39,422 nt of DNA, taken from positions 1 to 39,422 of the forward strand of contig MEOF01000008.1 in the NCBI GenBank assembly GCA_001769505.1, written 5' to 3'. A model generated the notes under the pieces. The model made no database searches, was not told the DNA's origin, and saw only the letters and a program-made list of their open reading frames with translations. The number at the start of each line of letters is the position of its first letter. Position 1 is the first letter of the stretch. A program made the translations under genes and the position numbers. Below, one piece after another: positions 15,885-24,438 of the stretch. This DNA is from Bacteroidetes bacterium GWF2_33_38. GTDB taxonomy: Bacteria > Bacteroidota > Bacteroidia > Bacteroidales > GWF2-33-38.

Positions 15885-17849
15885 TTAAACCGCTGGAATG
15901 GTAAAATAGAAAATTGAACCTTTATTTTTTTTACTTTCTAACCACATTTTACCACCAAGCATCTCAACATACGCTTTTGTAATCGACAATCCTAGTCCAG
16001 CTCCTTGCGATGCTCTTTTATTCGTATTATCGGCTTGCACAAAACGGTCGAAAATAGCTTCTTGGCTATTTTTTTCTATGCCTATTCCTGAATCTTTTAC
16101 ATAAAATTCAAGAAAATCGACTTTTCTTTCACAACCAATTTCTATGCTTCCTGAATCGCAAAATTTGATTGCGTTTTTAACAAGATTCGATAAGATTGCT
16201 GAGATTTTATCAGCATCTGATTTTAATTTCCCCTCTCCATTCGACAACTTATTGTTTACAACAAATGCAATCCCTTTATTATCTATTTCGGGTTTAAAAA
16301 AATTGAAAATATCTTTTATTTCATCATTCACATTTATTTCAGAAATATTTACTTTCGCTAATCCTGATTCTATTTTAGAAATATCGACTAAATCATTTAT
16401 AATATTGAGTAATCGAAATCCACTTTTCTCGATTATGTCAATGAATTTTGCATGTTCGGCTTCAGAAATTTTAGGATTTTTGAGCAAATCGGCAAAACCC
16501 AATATTCCGTTCATGGGAGTACGTATTTCGTGACTCATATTTGCTAAAAAAGCTGTTTTTAGTCGCTCGCTTTCTTCAGCTTTTAATTTGGCTTCGAGTA
16601 ATAATTTATTTTGTTCGATAAGAGTTTGTTCAGCATTTTTACGCTCACTTAAATCTCTTATTATACTCAAATAGTAATTTTCATTCAATCGCTTTGAATT
16701 CATCTCAATGGGCACTATTCGGGTTTTACCAACAATTTCACGCTCATTTATTACGTTTTTACCTTCATTAATTAAATCGAATCTTAATGGGTTTTCTTTT
16801 TGCATTTGAGGCGAAAACAAAAATTTAATATGATTCCCTAAAATTTCCTCTTTTGTGTAACCTGATAATTTACAGAAACTTTCGTTTACATCAATAATAA
16901 TTGCTTGATTATTGCCAATAAGAATTCCATCTCCGGCATTTTCGAAAAGAGATCTAAATTTAATTTCACTTTCTTTAAGTTTTATTTCGGCTTCTTTCCG
17001 TTTTGTGATGTCTCGAATAGCTGAAACACGAACCTTCTTTCCTTTATATTCGACAACTTTTCCTTGAATTTCGACATAAAAAGTTGTATTATCTTTTTTT
17101 AAACCTATGGCTTCATAAGGCTCTAAGTAATTATTGCGAATATTATTGATAACCAATTGTTTACTTTCTTCGCTAAATATCTGCATTGCATGCATTCCGA
17201 TTATTTCAGCGTATGTGTATCCGAACATATTATGTCCAGTGGTATTTGATTCAATACAATAACCATTTTCGGAGAAAAAAATAGCTTCAAACGAAGCATT
17301 ACTCAACGATTCGAATTTAATTTTTGTTTCGGTTAATTCTTCTTCGGCTATTTTTTTTTCGGTTATGTCACGAATTGTACCAATCATATTGATAACTCGC
17401 CCATTTTCATCAAACTTGAGACGACCTAAGCCATGCACCCAGCGTTCTGATTTATCATTTAATCGTATAATTTTATACTCTTTGTCAAATTTGGATTTTT
17501 TACCAATAACTTCGTTAAAGAAATAATCAATCATCTGGTTTTTAGAATCAGGATGAAGAATTTGAGTCCACAATTCAACCGTTTTTGGAATATTTGAATC
17601 AATGCCAAAGATTTTTTCAAGAAATTCTGAACAAACCCAATTTCCAGTAAGAACGTCCATCGTATAAGTCCCTAGCTTAGCAATATTCTGACTTTCGAGC
17701 AAAAAACTTTCACTTTCGCTTAATGCTTCAACAATTTGTTTTTTTTCGCTTATATATTTTACATATGATTCATTCAAAGAATCATATTTCTTTTGCAAAA
17801 TACTTAATTCGGTAATGAGCTCTTCTTTCGATTTATGGTTTTGATTCAT
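15885..17849 (-). CDS. Soluble PAS-domain sensor histidine kinase
   Basis: The 654-residue protein has no membrane segment. After an N-terminal coiled coil come three PAS/PAC units: about 50-165 (ending GTIRDITEKK), 170-285 (ending SAIRDITKRK) and 290-405 (ending SIIRDLSERK). A coiled coil leads into the H-box FLANMSHEIRTPMNG with phosphoacceptor H440. The ATPase domain shows the N-box NLVKNAIKF (about 555-563), the G1 box DSGIGI (about 586-591) and GAGLGLSI (about 616-623). It lacks a receiver domain and no response regulator gene is nearby, so its partner is encoded elsewhere. It probably senses a cytoplasmic signal such as redox state or a small ligand; no haem- or flavin-specific residues could be assigned. 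The gene is a single unit ended by the hairpin at 15753-15785. Confidence 0.92.
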   Translation of the reverse strand: MNQNHKSKEELITELSILQKKYDSLNESYVKYISEKKQIVEALSESESFLLESQNIAKLGTYTMDVLTGNWVCSEFLEKIFGIDSNIPKTVELWTQILHPDSKNQMIDYFFNEVIGKKSKFDKEYKIIRLNDKSERWVHGLGRLKFDENGRVINMIGTIRDITEKKIAEEELTETKIKFESLSNASFEAIFFSENGYCIESNTTGHNMFGYTYAEIIGMHAMQIFSEESKQLVINNIRNNYLEPYEAIGLKKDNTTFYVEIQGKVVEYKGKKVRVSAIRDITKRKEAEIKLKESEIKFRSLFENAGDGILIGNNQAIIIDVNESFCKLSGYTKEEILGNHIKFLFSPQMQKENPLRFDLINEGKNVINEREIVGKTRIVPIEMNSKRLNENYYLSIIRDLSERKNAEQTLIEQNKLLLEAKLKAEESERLKTAFLANMSHEIRTPMNGILGFADLLKNPKISEAEHAKFIDIIEKSGFRLLNIINDLVDISKIESGLAKVNISEINVNDEIKDIFNFFKPEIDNKGIAFVVNNKLSNGEGKLKSDADKISAILSNLVKNAIKFCDSGSIEIGCERKVDFLEFYVKDSGIGIEKNSQEAIFDRFVQADNTNKRASQGAGLGLSITKAYVEMLGGKMWLESKKNKGSIFYFTIPAV

Positions 17850-17866
17850 TTTGCAACATCACTATT

Positions 17867-17882
17867 ATTGGCTTTTGCCAAT
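17867..17882 (-). promoter_or_regulatory. Small perfect hairpin just upstream of the histidine kinase gene
   Basis: ATTGGC (17867-17872) and GCCAAT (17877-17882) form a 6-bp stem with a 4-base loop, ending 17 bases before the ATG at 17849. It could be an operator or leader structure. The stem is short and the role is unknown. Confidence 0.3.
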
Positions 17883-17991
17883 CATTAAACTTAGGGTTAC
17901 GAAGTTATTTAAAAAAAATTAATACCAAGAAAATCATCAATTTGTTTATCATCAAAATAAAGTCGTTTATGTAATTTTCGTTGAAAAGAAA

Positions 17992-18522
17992 TTACAATCT
18001 CATTTTTGTAAATAAATCCCAAATCACGATTCCTGCTGAAACTGAAATATTTAACGAATGCTTTGTTCCATATTGAGGAATTTCAATAACTCCGTCAGAC
18101 ATATTTACCACTTCTTGCGAAACACCTTTAACTTCGTGACCAAAAACAATTCCATATTTAACACCCTTTTCAACTGTAAATTCGATAAGATTTATGCTGT
18201 TTTCAGCTTGTTCGATAGAGAATATTTTGTATCCGGCACTTTTCAATTCGTTTATAATATCTTCTGTATTTTCAATATATCCCCAATCAACTGAATCGGT
18301 TGAGCCTAAGGCAGTTTTGTGTATTTCCTTATTGGGTGGACAAGCAGTAATTCCGCACAAATATATTTTCTCAACCATAAATGCATCGCTGGTTCTAAAT
18401 ACCGAACCAATGTTGTGCAAACTACGAATATTATCTAAAATTACAATCAATGGAATTTTTTCAGATTCCTTGAATTCCGTTACGCTTTTTCTGTCGAGTT
18501 CGCTATTTAATAATTTTCTCAT
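17992..18522 (-). CDS. SpoU/TrmH-family RNA 2'-O-methyltransferase
   Basis: This 176-residue protein is a bare SPOUT catalytic domain. Motif 1 is NIRSLHNIGSVFRTSDAF (Asn and Arg typical of SpoU), motif 2 is YGIVFGHEVKGVS and motif 3 is IPQYGTKHSLNISVSAGI, which forms the knotted S-adenosylmethionine site. Family members methylate ribose 2'-OH in tRNA or rRNA; the short form without an RNA-binding extension fits the TrmH/TrmL-like group, but the target nucleotide cannot be read. It is divergent from sucC with a 96-bp spacer, and 142 bp separate it from the histidine kinase gene downstream, so it is probably a single-gene unit. Confidence 0.9.
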   Translation of the reverse strand: MRKLLNSELDRKSVTEFKESEKIPLIVILDNIRSLHNIGSVFRTSDAFMVEKIYLCGITACPPNKEIHKTALGSTDSVDWGYIENTEDIINELKSAGYKIFSIEQAENSINLIEFTVEKGVKYGIVFGHEVKGVSQEVVNMSDGVIEIPQYGTKHSLNISVSAGIVIWDLFTKMRL

Positions 18523-18589
18523 ACTTTTTTTCTGTAAAATTATAAAAACCTTGTATTAAATTTAAAAAACAAATAACTTCGTGAAAATT

Positions 18590-18597
18590 TATTTTTG
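18590..18597 (+). promoter_or_regulatory. Candidate -7 box for sucC
   Basis: TATTTTTG matches TAnnTTTG perfectly and lies 21 bases before the sucC ATG. No TTTG element is present at the expected upstream distance. Confidence 0.35.
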
Positions 18598-18618
18598 AAA
18601 ATATAAATACTCACCAAT

Positions 18619-19806
18619 ATGAATATTCACGAATATCAAGCAAAAGCCATTTTAAAAAAGTACGATGTATATGTTCCTGAAGGTATTGTTGTTGAAAATC
18701 CAGAAGCGGCTGTTCAAGCAGCAAAAGTTATTCAAGAAAAAAAGCGTTGTAAAACATGGGCGGTAAAAGCACAAATTCATGCTGGTGGTCGAGGTAAAGG
18801 AGGCGGAGTTAAAATTGCAAAATCGGTTGATGAGGTATTATTATTTACCAAAGAAATTTTGGGAATGAATTTGATTACACATCAAACCGGACCGCAAGGA
18901 AAAATTGTACACAAAGTTTTAATCGAGGAAGGAATTTTTTATCCAGGAGATTCTGAAATAAAAGAATACTACATGAGCGTTTTACTTAACCGTAAAACTA
19001 GTCGAAATATTATTATGTATTCGACCGAAGGAGGAATGGATATCGAAACTGTTGCCGCAAAAACTCCTCACTTAATATTCAAAGAAGAAATCGACCCTCG
19101 TTTTGGTATTCAGGCTTTCCAAGCTCGCAAAATTGCTGCAAACTTAAACGTTACAGGAAAAGCATTCAGAGAAATGACCAAGTTTATTATTGCACTATAC
19201 AATGCTTATATTCAATGCGATGCGACTATGTTTGAGATCAATCCTGTTGTTAAAACCTCTGACGATTTTGTATTGGCTGCCGATGCAAAAGTAAATCTCG
19301 ACGACAACGCATTGTTTCGCCATCCTGATTATGCAGGATTAAGAGATTTAACAGAAGAAGACCCCGCAGAAGTAGAAGCCGGAAAATATAATTTAAACTT
19401 TATTAAACTCGACGGAAACGTTGGTTGCATGGTTAACGGAGCCGGTTTGGCAATGGCGACTATGGATATTATCAAATTATCGGGCGGAGACCCTGCCAAC
19501 TTTCTTGATGTTGGAGGAAATGCAAATGCCGAAACGGTTGAAGCCGGATTCAGAATCATATTAAAAGACCCAAATGTTAAAGTGATTTTAATAAATGTTT
19601 TTGGCGGAATTGTTCGTTGCGACAGAGTTGCAAATGGCGTAGTTGAAGCATATAACAAAATTGGAGATATTAAGATTCCTGTAATTGTTCGTTTGCAAGG
19701 AACTGGAGCCGAAATAGCCAAGAAAATAATTGACGAATCAGGATTGCATGTTTTTTCAGCCATAACGCTAAAAGAAGCAGCTGATTTGGTAACTAAATTA
19801 GTATAA
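18619..19806 (+). CDS. sucC: Succinyl-CoA synthetase (ADP-forming) beta subunit
   Basis: The 395-residue product has the expected length and the canonical start MNIHEYQAKAILKKYDV. The ATP-grasp part shows QIHAGGRGKGGGVKIAKS and MFEINPVVKTSDDFVLAADAK, which supplies magnesium ligands. The C-terminal CoA-ligase part shows GAGLAMATMDIIKLSGG, PANFLDVGGNA and NVFGGIVRCD followed by RLQGTGAEIAKK. With the SucD alpha subunit it links succinyl-CoA cleavage to nucleotide triphosphate formation in the TCA cycle. sucD usually follows directly, but here the next gene starts 5 bp after the stop and encodes a small outer-membrane protein; no sucD is in the window. Sequence is intact. High confidence. Confidence 0.95.
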   Translation: MNIHEYQAKAILKKYDVYVPEGIVVENPEAAVQAAKVIQEKKRCKTWAVKAQIHAGGRGKGGGVKIAKSVDEVLLFTKEILGMNLITHQTGPQGKIVHKVLIEEGIFYPGDSEIKEYYMSVLLNRKTSRNIIMYSTEGGMDIETVAAKTPHLIFKEEIDPRFGIQAFQARKIAANLNVTGKAFREMTKFIIALYNAYIQCDATMFEINPVVKTSDDFVLAADAKVNLDDNALFRHPDYAGLRDLTEEDPAEVEAGKYNLNFIKLDGNVGCMVNGAGLAMATMDIIKLSGGDPANFLDVGGNANAETVEAGFRIILKDPNVKVILINVFGGIVRCDRVANGVVEAYNKIGDIKIPVIVRLQGTGAEIAKKIIDESGLHVFSAITLKEAADLVTKLV

Positions 19807-19811
19807 TTTAT

Positions 19812-20507
19812 TTGTCAAATTATATAAAGCTAAATAATCGTCATATTGCAGTAGTTCTTTTTGTTATCTTATTTTCAACATATAAAAACACGTATTCTCA
19901 AGAATATACTGCTAATGATATTAAGAAAGTAAATATTTTAAAATTAAATTTAACTTCGATTTTTCTTGACCCAATATCATCTTATCAAATTTCTTACGAA
20001 TATCATTTGAAAGGGAAGTTTAATTTAGAACATGAAATTGGGTATATTACTCGATACACTCCAAATGTTGCCTTAAATAAGATTTTTAATGATAATCACT
20101 ATCTTCCCATTAATATTGATAATTTAAATGGAATTAGGATAAGGCATGAATTAAAGTACTTCTTTCAAAATTTTGGTTCATATAGAGCAGGAGAATATTT
20201 TTCAACTGAACTTATTTGGACTTATTATGAAATAATTGGAGACTACGCAGTCAGGTATGGCAGTAGTACAATACAATATTACATTTATGATGATTTGGAT
20301 ATAAGACAATCAGCAAAATTACATTTCAAATTAGGATATCAATTTAATGTGAAAAAGAATATGATTATCGACGGTTTTGGAGGTTTTGGTGCTAAATACA
20401 TTCTAAATGGTAATTATCCTTTAAAAAAAGATATTCAGTTTACATTAACTGTAGGCTTAAAAATGGGAATATTTTTAAAAAATAGACAATCAAAAGATGC
20501 AACTTAA
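19812..20507 (+). CDS. Putative outer-membrane beta-barrel protein, TTG start
   Basis: The 231-residue product starts at a TTG 5 bp after sucC, the only usable start in front of the hydrophobic signal segment IAVVLFVILFSTYKNTYSQ, which would be cleaved near YSQ-E. The mature chain is aromatic-rich with alternating strands (YQISYEYHLKGKFNLEHEIGYI, EYFSTELIWTYYEIIG, AKLHFKLGYQFNVKK, FTLTVGLKMGIFL). This fits a small outer-membrane barrel of about eight strands. The C-terminal residues KNRQSKDAT extend past the last strand, which is less typical. It has no known functional motif. Tight spacing suggests co-transcription with sucC, perhaps only by position; a terminator closes the pair. Confidence 0.65.
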   Translation: MSNYIKLNNRHIAVVLFVILFSTYKNTYSQEYTANDIKKVNILKLNLTSIFLDPISSYQISYEYHLKGKFNLEHEIGYITRYTPNVALNKIFNDNHYLPINIDNLNGIRIRHELKYFFQNFGSYRAGEYFSTELIWTYYEIIGDYAVRYGSSTIQYYIYDDLDIRQSAKLHFKLGYQFNVKKNMIIDGFGGFGAKYILNGNYPLKKDIQFTLTVGLKMGIFLKNRQSKDAT

Positions 20508-20527
20508 AAAAGTTGATATCTTTTTTA
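20493..20527 (+). terminator. Intrinsic terminator after the sucC/beta-barrel unit
   Basis: AAAAGAT-G-CAACTT (20493-20506) pairs with AAGTTG-AT-ATCTTTT (20511-20525) around an AAAA loop with a small internal bulge, and runs into Ts. The stem includes the last codons and the TAA of the upstream gene. Confidence 0.75.
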
Positions 20528-20666
20528 CGTTTGAAACAACCGTGCTTTTTTCTTTATAAAATTTCAAAAAAAATTGTTTCCTCTCCTCTATTTCAAAAAA
20601 AGATGTTGAACAATATTTGCTCAATCTGCTTTACAACCTAATATAATACTGAATTGTGTTATACTT

Positions 20667-20674
20667 TAGCTTTG
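20667..20674 (+). promoter_or_regulatory. Candidate -7 box for the saccharopine-dehydrogenase-family gene
   Basis: TAGCTTTG matches TAnnTTTG perfectly and lies 21 bases before the ATG at 20696, after the terminator at 20493-20527. No clear -33 box is present. Confidence 0.4.
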
Positions 20675-20695
20675 TTATTTTAACACAACTTACAC

Positions 20696-22030
20696 ATGAA
20701 AAAAATATTAATATTAGGTGCCGGTTTATCGTCTTCGAGCTTGATAAAATATTTACTCGACCATTCGATAGAACATAATTGGAAAATCAAAATTGGCGAT
20801 ATTGAAAAAGAAATTGCCGAGCAAAAAATTAATAAACATCCCAACGGAGAAGGTTTTAAATTCGATGTTTTCAACGATAATCAACGCGAGAACGAAATAA
20901 AAAATGTTGATGTGGTAATTTCGATGTTACCGGCTCGTATGCATTATCTTGCTGCAAAAGATTGCGTAAAACACTCTGTACACATGATAACAGCATCGTA
21001 TGTTTCTCCTGAAATTAGAGAACTTAACAACGAAGCAAAGAAAAAAGGAGTTCTTCTATTAAATGAAATCGGTGTTGACCCAGGAATCGACCATATGTCG
21101 GCCATGAAAATTATTGACAAAATAAATGAAGATGGCGGAACCTTAGAGCACTTTCGTTCATATACGGGAGGATTAGTTGCACCTGAATCGGATAACAACC
21201 CATGGAATTATAAATTTACTTGGAATCCGAGAAACGTGGTTCTTGCTGGTCAAGGAGTTTCAAAATTCTTACTCAACGGAAAATATAAATACATTCCTTA
21301 CAATAAATTATTTTCAAGAACCGAAATTGTCGCTGTTCCCGAATACGGAAATTTTGAAGTATATGCAAATCGTGATTCGTTGAGTTATCGAGAAGTATAT
21401 AATCTTCAACACGTAAAAACTCTATATCGAGGAACAATGAGAAGACCAGGGTATTGCGAATCGTGGAATGTTTTTGTTCAACTTGGACTTACCGATGATA
21501 CTTACCTTATCGAAGATTCTGAAAACATGACATATCGCGATTTTATCGACAGTTATCTATCTTATTCAGACAGCGTTTCTGTGGAAGAAAAAGTCGCAAA
21601 ATATGTTGACATAAGCATAGACTCCGATATTATGAAAAAAATTGCTTGGACAGGAATTTTTGAATCTAAAAAAATTGGTTTGACAAAAGCAACTCCTGCT
21701 CAAATTTTGCAAAAATTATTGGTAGAAAAGTGGGGACTTGATAAAAACGATATTGACATGATTGTAATGCAGCACCGTTTTCATTACACAAAAAATAATC
21801 GTAAAAAATTGTTGGTTTCGTCATTGGTTGTGAAAGGAATCGACACAGTTCACACAGCAATGTCAATCACCGTTGGTATTCCAGTTGCTATTGCAACTAA
21901 AATGCTATTAACCGGAAAGATGACTTGCACTGGAGTGCAGGTTCCTATATCAAAAGAAATTTACGAACCAGTATTAAAAGAACTGGAAGAATGGAAAATT
22001 AAATTTATTGAAGAAGAATTTGACGTATAA
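20696..22030 (+). CDS. Saccharopine dehydrogenase family protein
   Basis: The 444-residue enzyme begins with a Rossmann dinucleotide-binding motif, KKILILGAGLSSSSLIKYLL. It continues with the family segments VDVVISMLPARMHYLAAKDC, HMITASYVSPEIREL and LLNEIGVDPGIDHMSAMKII, typical of the Lys9-like saccharopine reductases. The C-terminal part returns to the Rossmann domain (ITVGIPVAIATKMLLTGKMTCTGVQVP), as in that group. It would interconvert saccharopine and aminoadipate semialdehyde plus glutamate, or act on a related imine such as in polyamine synthesis; substrate is not certain. It is a single-gene unit with its own candidate promoter. Its stop is only two bases from the stop of the convergent trmN6 gene. 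Confidence 0.85.
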   Translation: MKKILILGAGLSSSSLIKYLLDHSIEHNWKIKIGDIEKEIAEQKINKHPNGEGFKFDVFNDNQRENEIKNVDVVISMLPARMHYLAAKDCVKHSVHMITASYVSPEIRELNNEAKKKGVLLLNEIGVDPGIDHMSAMKIIDKINEDGGTLEHFRSYTGGLVAPESDNNPWNYKFTWNPRNVVLAGQGVSKFLLNGKYKYIPYNKLFSRTEIVAVPEYGNFEVYANRDSLSYREVYNLQHVKTLYRGTMRRPGYCESWNVFVQLGLTDDTYLIEDSENMTYRDFIDSYLSYSDSVSVEEKVAKYVDISIDSDIMKKIAWTGIFESKKIGLTKATPAQILQKLLVEKWGLDKNDIDMIVMQHRFHYTKNNRKKLLVSSLVVKGIDTVHTAMSITVGIPVAIATKMLLTGKMTCTGVQVPISKEIYEPVLKELEEWKIKFIEEEFDV

Positions 22031-22032
22031 AG

Positions 22033-22746
22033 CTAAAATTTCAAATAAAAGTCTTTAGTCAACGATATATATTCGTTGGTATAAATATGCCTTTCACCTT
22101 TCTCAATTGCTAAAAGAGTCTCGGTGAAAGGCTTTTTAATTCGTCCAAATTCACATATAACTCTTTTTATTCCTTTATCTTCATTTGGTTTTATTTTAAA
22201 AATTTTATTCAAAAAAAGACCTTTTAATGTTACTTTTTGAGAAAAAGATTCAAATTCTTGATATGGAATGATAAGGGAAAGGCTTCCTGTTTGATTAAGC
22301 AATTTTAAACTTCCTTCTATTAATTCGTCAAAACTTAAAGCAATTGAGTGCCGGGCCAACGATTTTTTTTCGTTTGGATTCAACAACGAATTTTCAAAAA
22401 ATGGCGGATTGCAAACTATTAAATCGAATTTGTTGATTGTTTGAGCAACATAATCTTGCATCGAAATATTTTCGACCTTTATTCTTTCATGCCATTTACA
22501 GTTTTGAATATTTTCTTTTGCCTGCAAAAATGCGTCTTTATCAATTTCAATTGCCGTTATTTTGGCTTTACTTCGTTGAGCCAGCATTATTGCAATTAAT
22601 GCAGAGCCAGTTCCAATATCTAAAATGCTATTCACGTCTTCAACATTCGCCCACGCACCGAGCAAAACGCCATCTGTCCCAACTTTCATGGCACAATTCC
22701 CGTGTTGAATGGTAAATTGTTTAAATTTGAAATAGTCGTTTGGCAT
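22033..22746 (-). CDS. trmN6: tRNA1(Val) (adenine-37-N6)-methyltransferase
   Basis: The 237-residue protein has the TrmN6 (YfiC) start FKFKQFTIQHGNCAMKVGTDGV, the SAM-binding loop ILDIGTGSALIAIMLAQ (about 41-57), an acidic residue in ITAIEIDKDA, and the adenine-N6 catalytic motif NPPF (113-116). The KSLARHSIALSFDEL segment is also family-typical. It methylates N6 of A37 in a valine tRNA. It is last in a five-gene minus-strand run, starting 2 bases after TIGR02757. Its 3' end on the opposite strand contains a perfect terminator-like hairpin for the convergent gene. Confidence 0.9.
   Translation of the reverse strand: MPNDYFKFKQFTIQHGNCAMKVGTDGVLLGAWANVEDVNSILDIGTGSALIAIMLAQRSKAKITAIEIDKDAFLQAKENIQNCKWHERIKVENISMQDYVAQTINKFDLIVCNPPFFENSLLNPNEKKSLARHSIALSFDELIEGSLKLLNQTGSLSLIIPYQEFESFSQKVTLKGLFLNKIFKIKPNEDKGIKRVICEFGRIKKPFTETLLAIEKGERHIYTNEYISLTKDFYLKF
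22089..22137 (+). terminator. Terminator-like hairpin for the saccharopine dehydrogenase gene, inside trmN6
   Basis: GCCTTTCACC (22089-22098) pairs over 10 perfect bases with GGTGAAAGGC (22123-22132), with a 24-base loop and five Ts directly after (22133-22137). It starts 58 bases after the upstream stop, within the antisense of trmN6 codons. The loop is longer than usual. Confidence 0.6.
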
Positions 22747-22748
22747 AT

Positions 22749-23522
22749 TTAAAAATTTTCGAAAGCACCAAGTCCGAACAAAGCAAAATCATATTTTATT
22801 GGGTCATGGGAGTCGAATTCTCTAAGTTTTAATGTTAACTCATTCACTGCTTTCCAATCATTTTGTGTTCGTTTGAGTAAGCCTAATTTGCGTGCAACAT
22901 TTCCCGAATGAACGTCTAGCGGAATATACAAATCGGAAGGAGAAATGTTATTCCATATCCCAAAGTCAACTCCAGTTTTGTCGTTCCGAACCAACCACCT
23001 CAAAAACATATTGAGTCGTTTGGCTGAAGAATTTTTCGAAACATCAGAAAAATGTTTTGTCGAACGACTTAGATGAGGAATTTCAAAAAAAGTATTTCGT
23101 AATGCAGATAAAGCATCTGGAATGGATTGATTTTTTTTATATTCTGCTTCAAAAATTTGATATAAGCCTCCGTGATTTCGATAAATATTCATCAGCGATG
23201 TTAGGAAAAAAATTATATCGTCTCCGTTAAATGTTCGATGTACAAAGTTTGAAAATGATTTTAAATCTTTTGCTGACGCATGCATTATAAAATCATATGG
23301 CTTATCATCCATTAATAACACAATTTTATTTGCGTTTTGAATTATGGTTTTTCGTTGCCCCCAAGCAATAGTTGCACTCATAAAAGCTGAAATTTCAATA
23401 TCTTCTTTAGCTCTAAATTTATGAGGAATACAAATTGGATCAGTATTGATAAAACTAGGCTTATTGTACTGTTCAGCTTTTAGATCAAGAAAATTCTTTA
23501 AATCGGAATGTTTAGCAAGCAT
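22749..23522 (-). CDS. TIGR02757 family protein (DUF2400)
   Basis: This 257-residue protein matches TIGR02757, a Bacteroidota-rich family of unknown function. Characteristic pieces are DPICIPHKFRAKEDIEISAF, ATIAWGQRKTIIQNA, NFVHRTFNGDD, KRLNMFLRWLVRNDKTGVDFG, IPLDVHSGNVARKLGLL and DPIKYDFALFGLG. The helical pattern and the DVHSGNVARKLGL segment recall helix-hairpin-helix DNA glycosylase-like proteins, but a catalytic residue cannot be assigned with confidence. It lies 2 bp upstream of trmN6 and 9 bp downstream of lolD, so it belongs to that transcript. Confidence 0.88.
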   Translation of the reverse strand: MLAKHSDLKNFLDLKAEQYNKPSFINTDPICIPHKFRAKEDIEISAFMSATIAWGQRKTIIQNANKIVLLMDDKPYDFIMHASAKDLKSFSNFVHRTFNGDDIIFFLTSLMNIYRNHGGLYQIFEAEYKKNQSIPDALSALRNTFFEIPHLSRSTKHFSDVSKNSSAKRLNMFLRWLVRNDKTGVDFGIWNNISPSDLYIPLDVHSGNVARKLGLLKRTQNDWKAVNELTLKLREFDSHDPIKYDFALFGLGAFENF

Positions 23523-23531
23523 TTCGGAATG

Positions 23532-24185
23532 TTACATTATGATTTTTCCGTCCTGCATGGTAAAAACATTGTCGGTCATATCAGCTAAACGACCATTATG
23601 AGTAACGATAACAAAGGTTTGATTGAATTTTTCTCGCAATGAGAAAATCAAGTCGTACAACTCAAGACTATTTTTGGAATCTAGATTTCCGGTTGGCTCA
23701 TCGGCAAGGATAACCGACGGATTGTTAATCAAAGCTCTAGCTATTGCAATTCGTTGTTTTTCACCTCCTGAAAGTTGGTTGGGTTTGCTTTCAAACTTAT
23801 TGGATAAGTGCAACATATTCAATAACTCTTTGGCTTGTTCGATTGCTTCTTTTTTGTTTCGTTTTGCAATAAATGCAGGAATGCAAACATTTTCCAGTGC
23901 TGTAAACTCTGGCAATAAATGATGAAACTGAAACACAAAACCAACATTCTGATTTCTAAATTTTGAAAGCTGTTTTTCTTTCATGGTAGAAACCTCGACG
24001 TCATTAATTTCAATCTTGCCAGAATCAAAATTGGTAAGTGTTCCCAACACTTGTAACAAAGTAGTTTTCCCTGCCCCACTCGCTCCAACAATGGAAACAA
24101 TTTCGCCTTGTTTTATTTCGATGTCGATTCCATTTAGAACTTTTAAATCGCCATACGATTTAAATATGTTAGTTGCTTTTATCAT
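23532..24185 (-). CDS. lolD: ABC transporter ATPase, LolD-type lipoprotein release
   Basis: The 217-residue ATPase has Walker [10 protein letters not shown] (34-42), Q-loop [18 protein letters not shown], signature [15 protein letters not shown] and Walker [14 protein letters not shown] with an H-loop VTHN. The combination of [13 protein letters not shown] and DEPTGNLD is typical of the LolD/MacB-like branch; LolD drives release of lipoproteins from the inner membrane together with LolC/E permeases. No permease gene is in the window, so an orphan MacB- or FtsE-like role cannot be excluded. Its ATG lies 17 bases inside the end of tatA, which points to coupled translation. Confidence 0.82.
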   Translation of the reverse strand: MIKATNIFKSYGDLKVLNGIDIEIKQGEIVSIVGASGAGKTTLLQVLGTLTNFDSGKIEINDVEVSTMKEKQLSKFRNQNVGFVFQFHHLLPEFTALENVCIPAFIAKRNKKEAIEQAKELLNMLHLSNKFESKPNQLSGGEKQRIAIARALINNPSVILADEPTGNLDSKNSLELYDLIFSLREKFNQTFVIVTHNGRLADMTDNVFTMQDGKIIM

Positions 24186-24423
24186 TAAACGGATTATCTA
24201 TTTTAATATCTTTAACCGAATTGTTTACTGTATTTTTTATATCCTTTAACGGGTTCTCGCTCTCTGTTTCGCTGATAATTTCCTTTTTAATTTCATTGGT
24301 CGCTTTCTTAAACTCATTAATTCCTTTTCCCAAGCCTCTTGCGACTTCAGGAATTCGTTTTGAACCGAATAAAATTAAAAAAACAAGTATTATGACCAGT
24401 ATTTCTGAACCGCTTATATCCAC
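24169..24423 (-). CDS. tatA: Twin-arginine translocase TatA/TatE-type subunit
   Basis: This 84-residue protein has the standard layout: one short membrane helix ([15 protein letters not shown]), the FG hinge, and an amphipathic helix beginning [22 protein letters not shown] charged, flexible tail follows. TatA multimers form the channel for folded proteins in the Tat pathway. The start is GTG at 24421-24423. It lies 15 bp after the phosphatase gene and overlaps lolD by 17 bases. tatC is not adjacent and is not in the window. Confidence 0.9.
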   Translation of the reverse strand: MDISGSEILVIILVFLILFGSKRIPEVARGLGKGINEFKKATNEIKKEIISETESENPLKDIKNTVNNSVKDIKIDNPFNDKSN

Positions 24424-24438
24424 CTTAATTTTATTTGT

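Noticed and set aside
15885-17849. Hybrid histidine kinase with receiver domain
   Set aside because: The chain ends right after the ATPase domain (FYFTIPAV); no receiver segment is encoded.
17970-17996. TGTAATTT/AAATTACA hairpin overlapping the stop of the SpoU methyltransferase gene as a terminator
   Set aside because: The stem is only A/T-rich and no T run follows on the minus strand.
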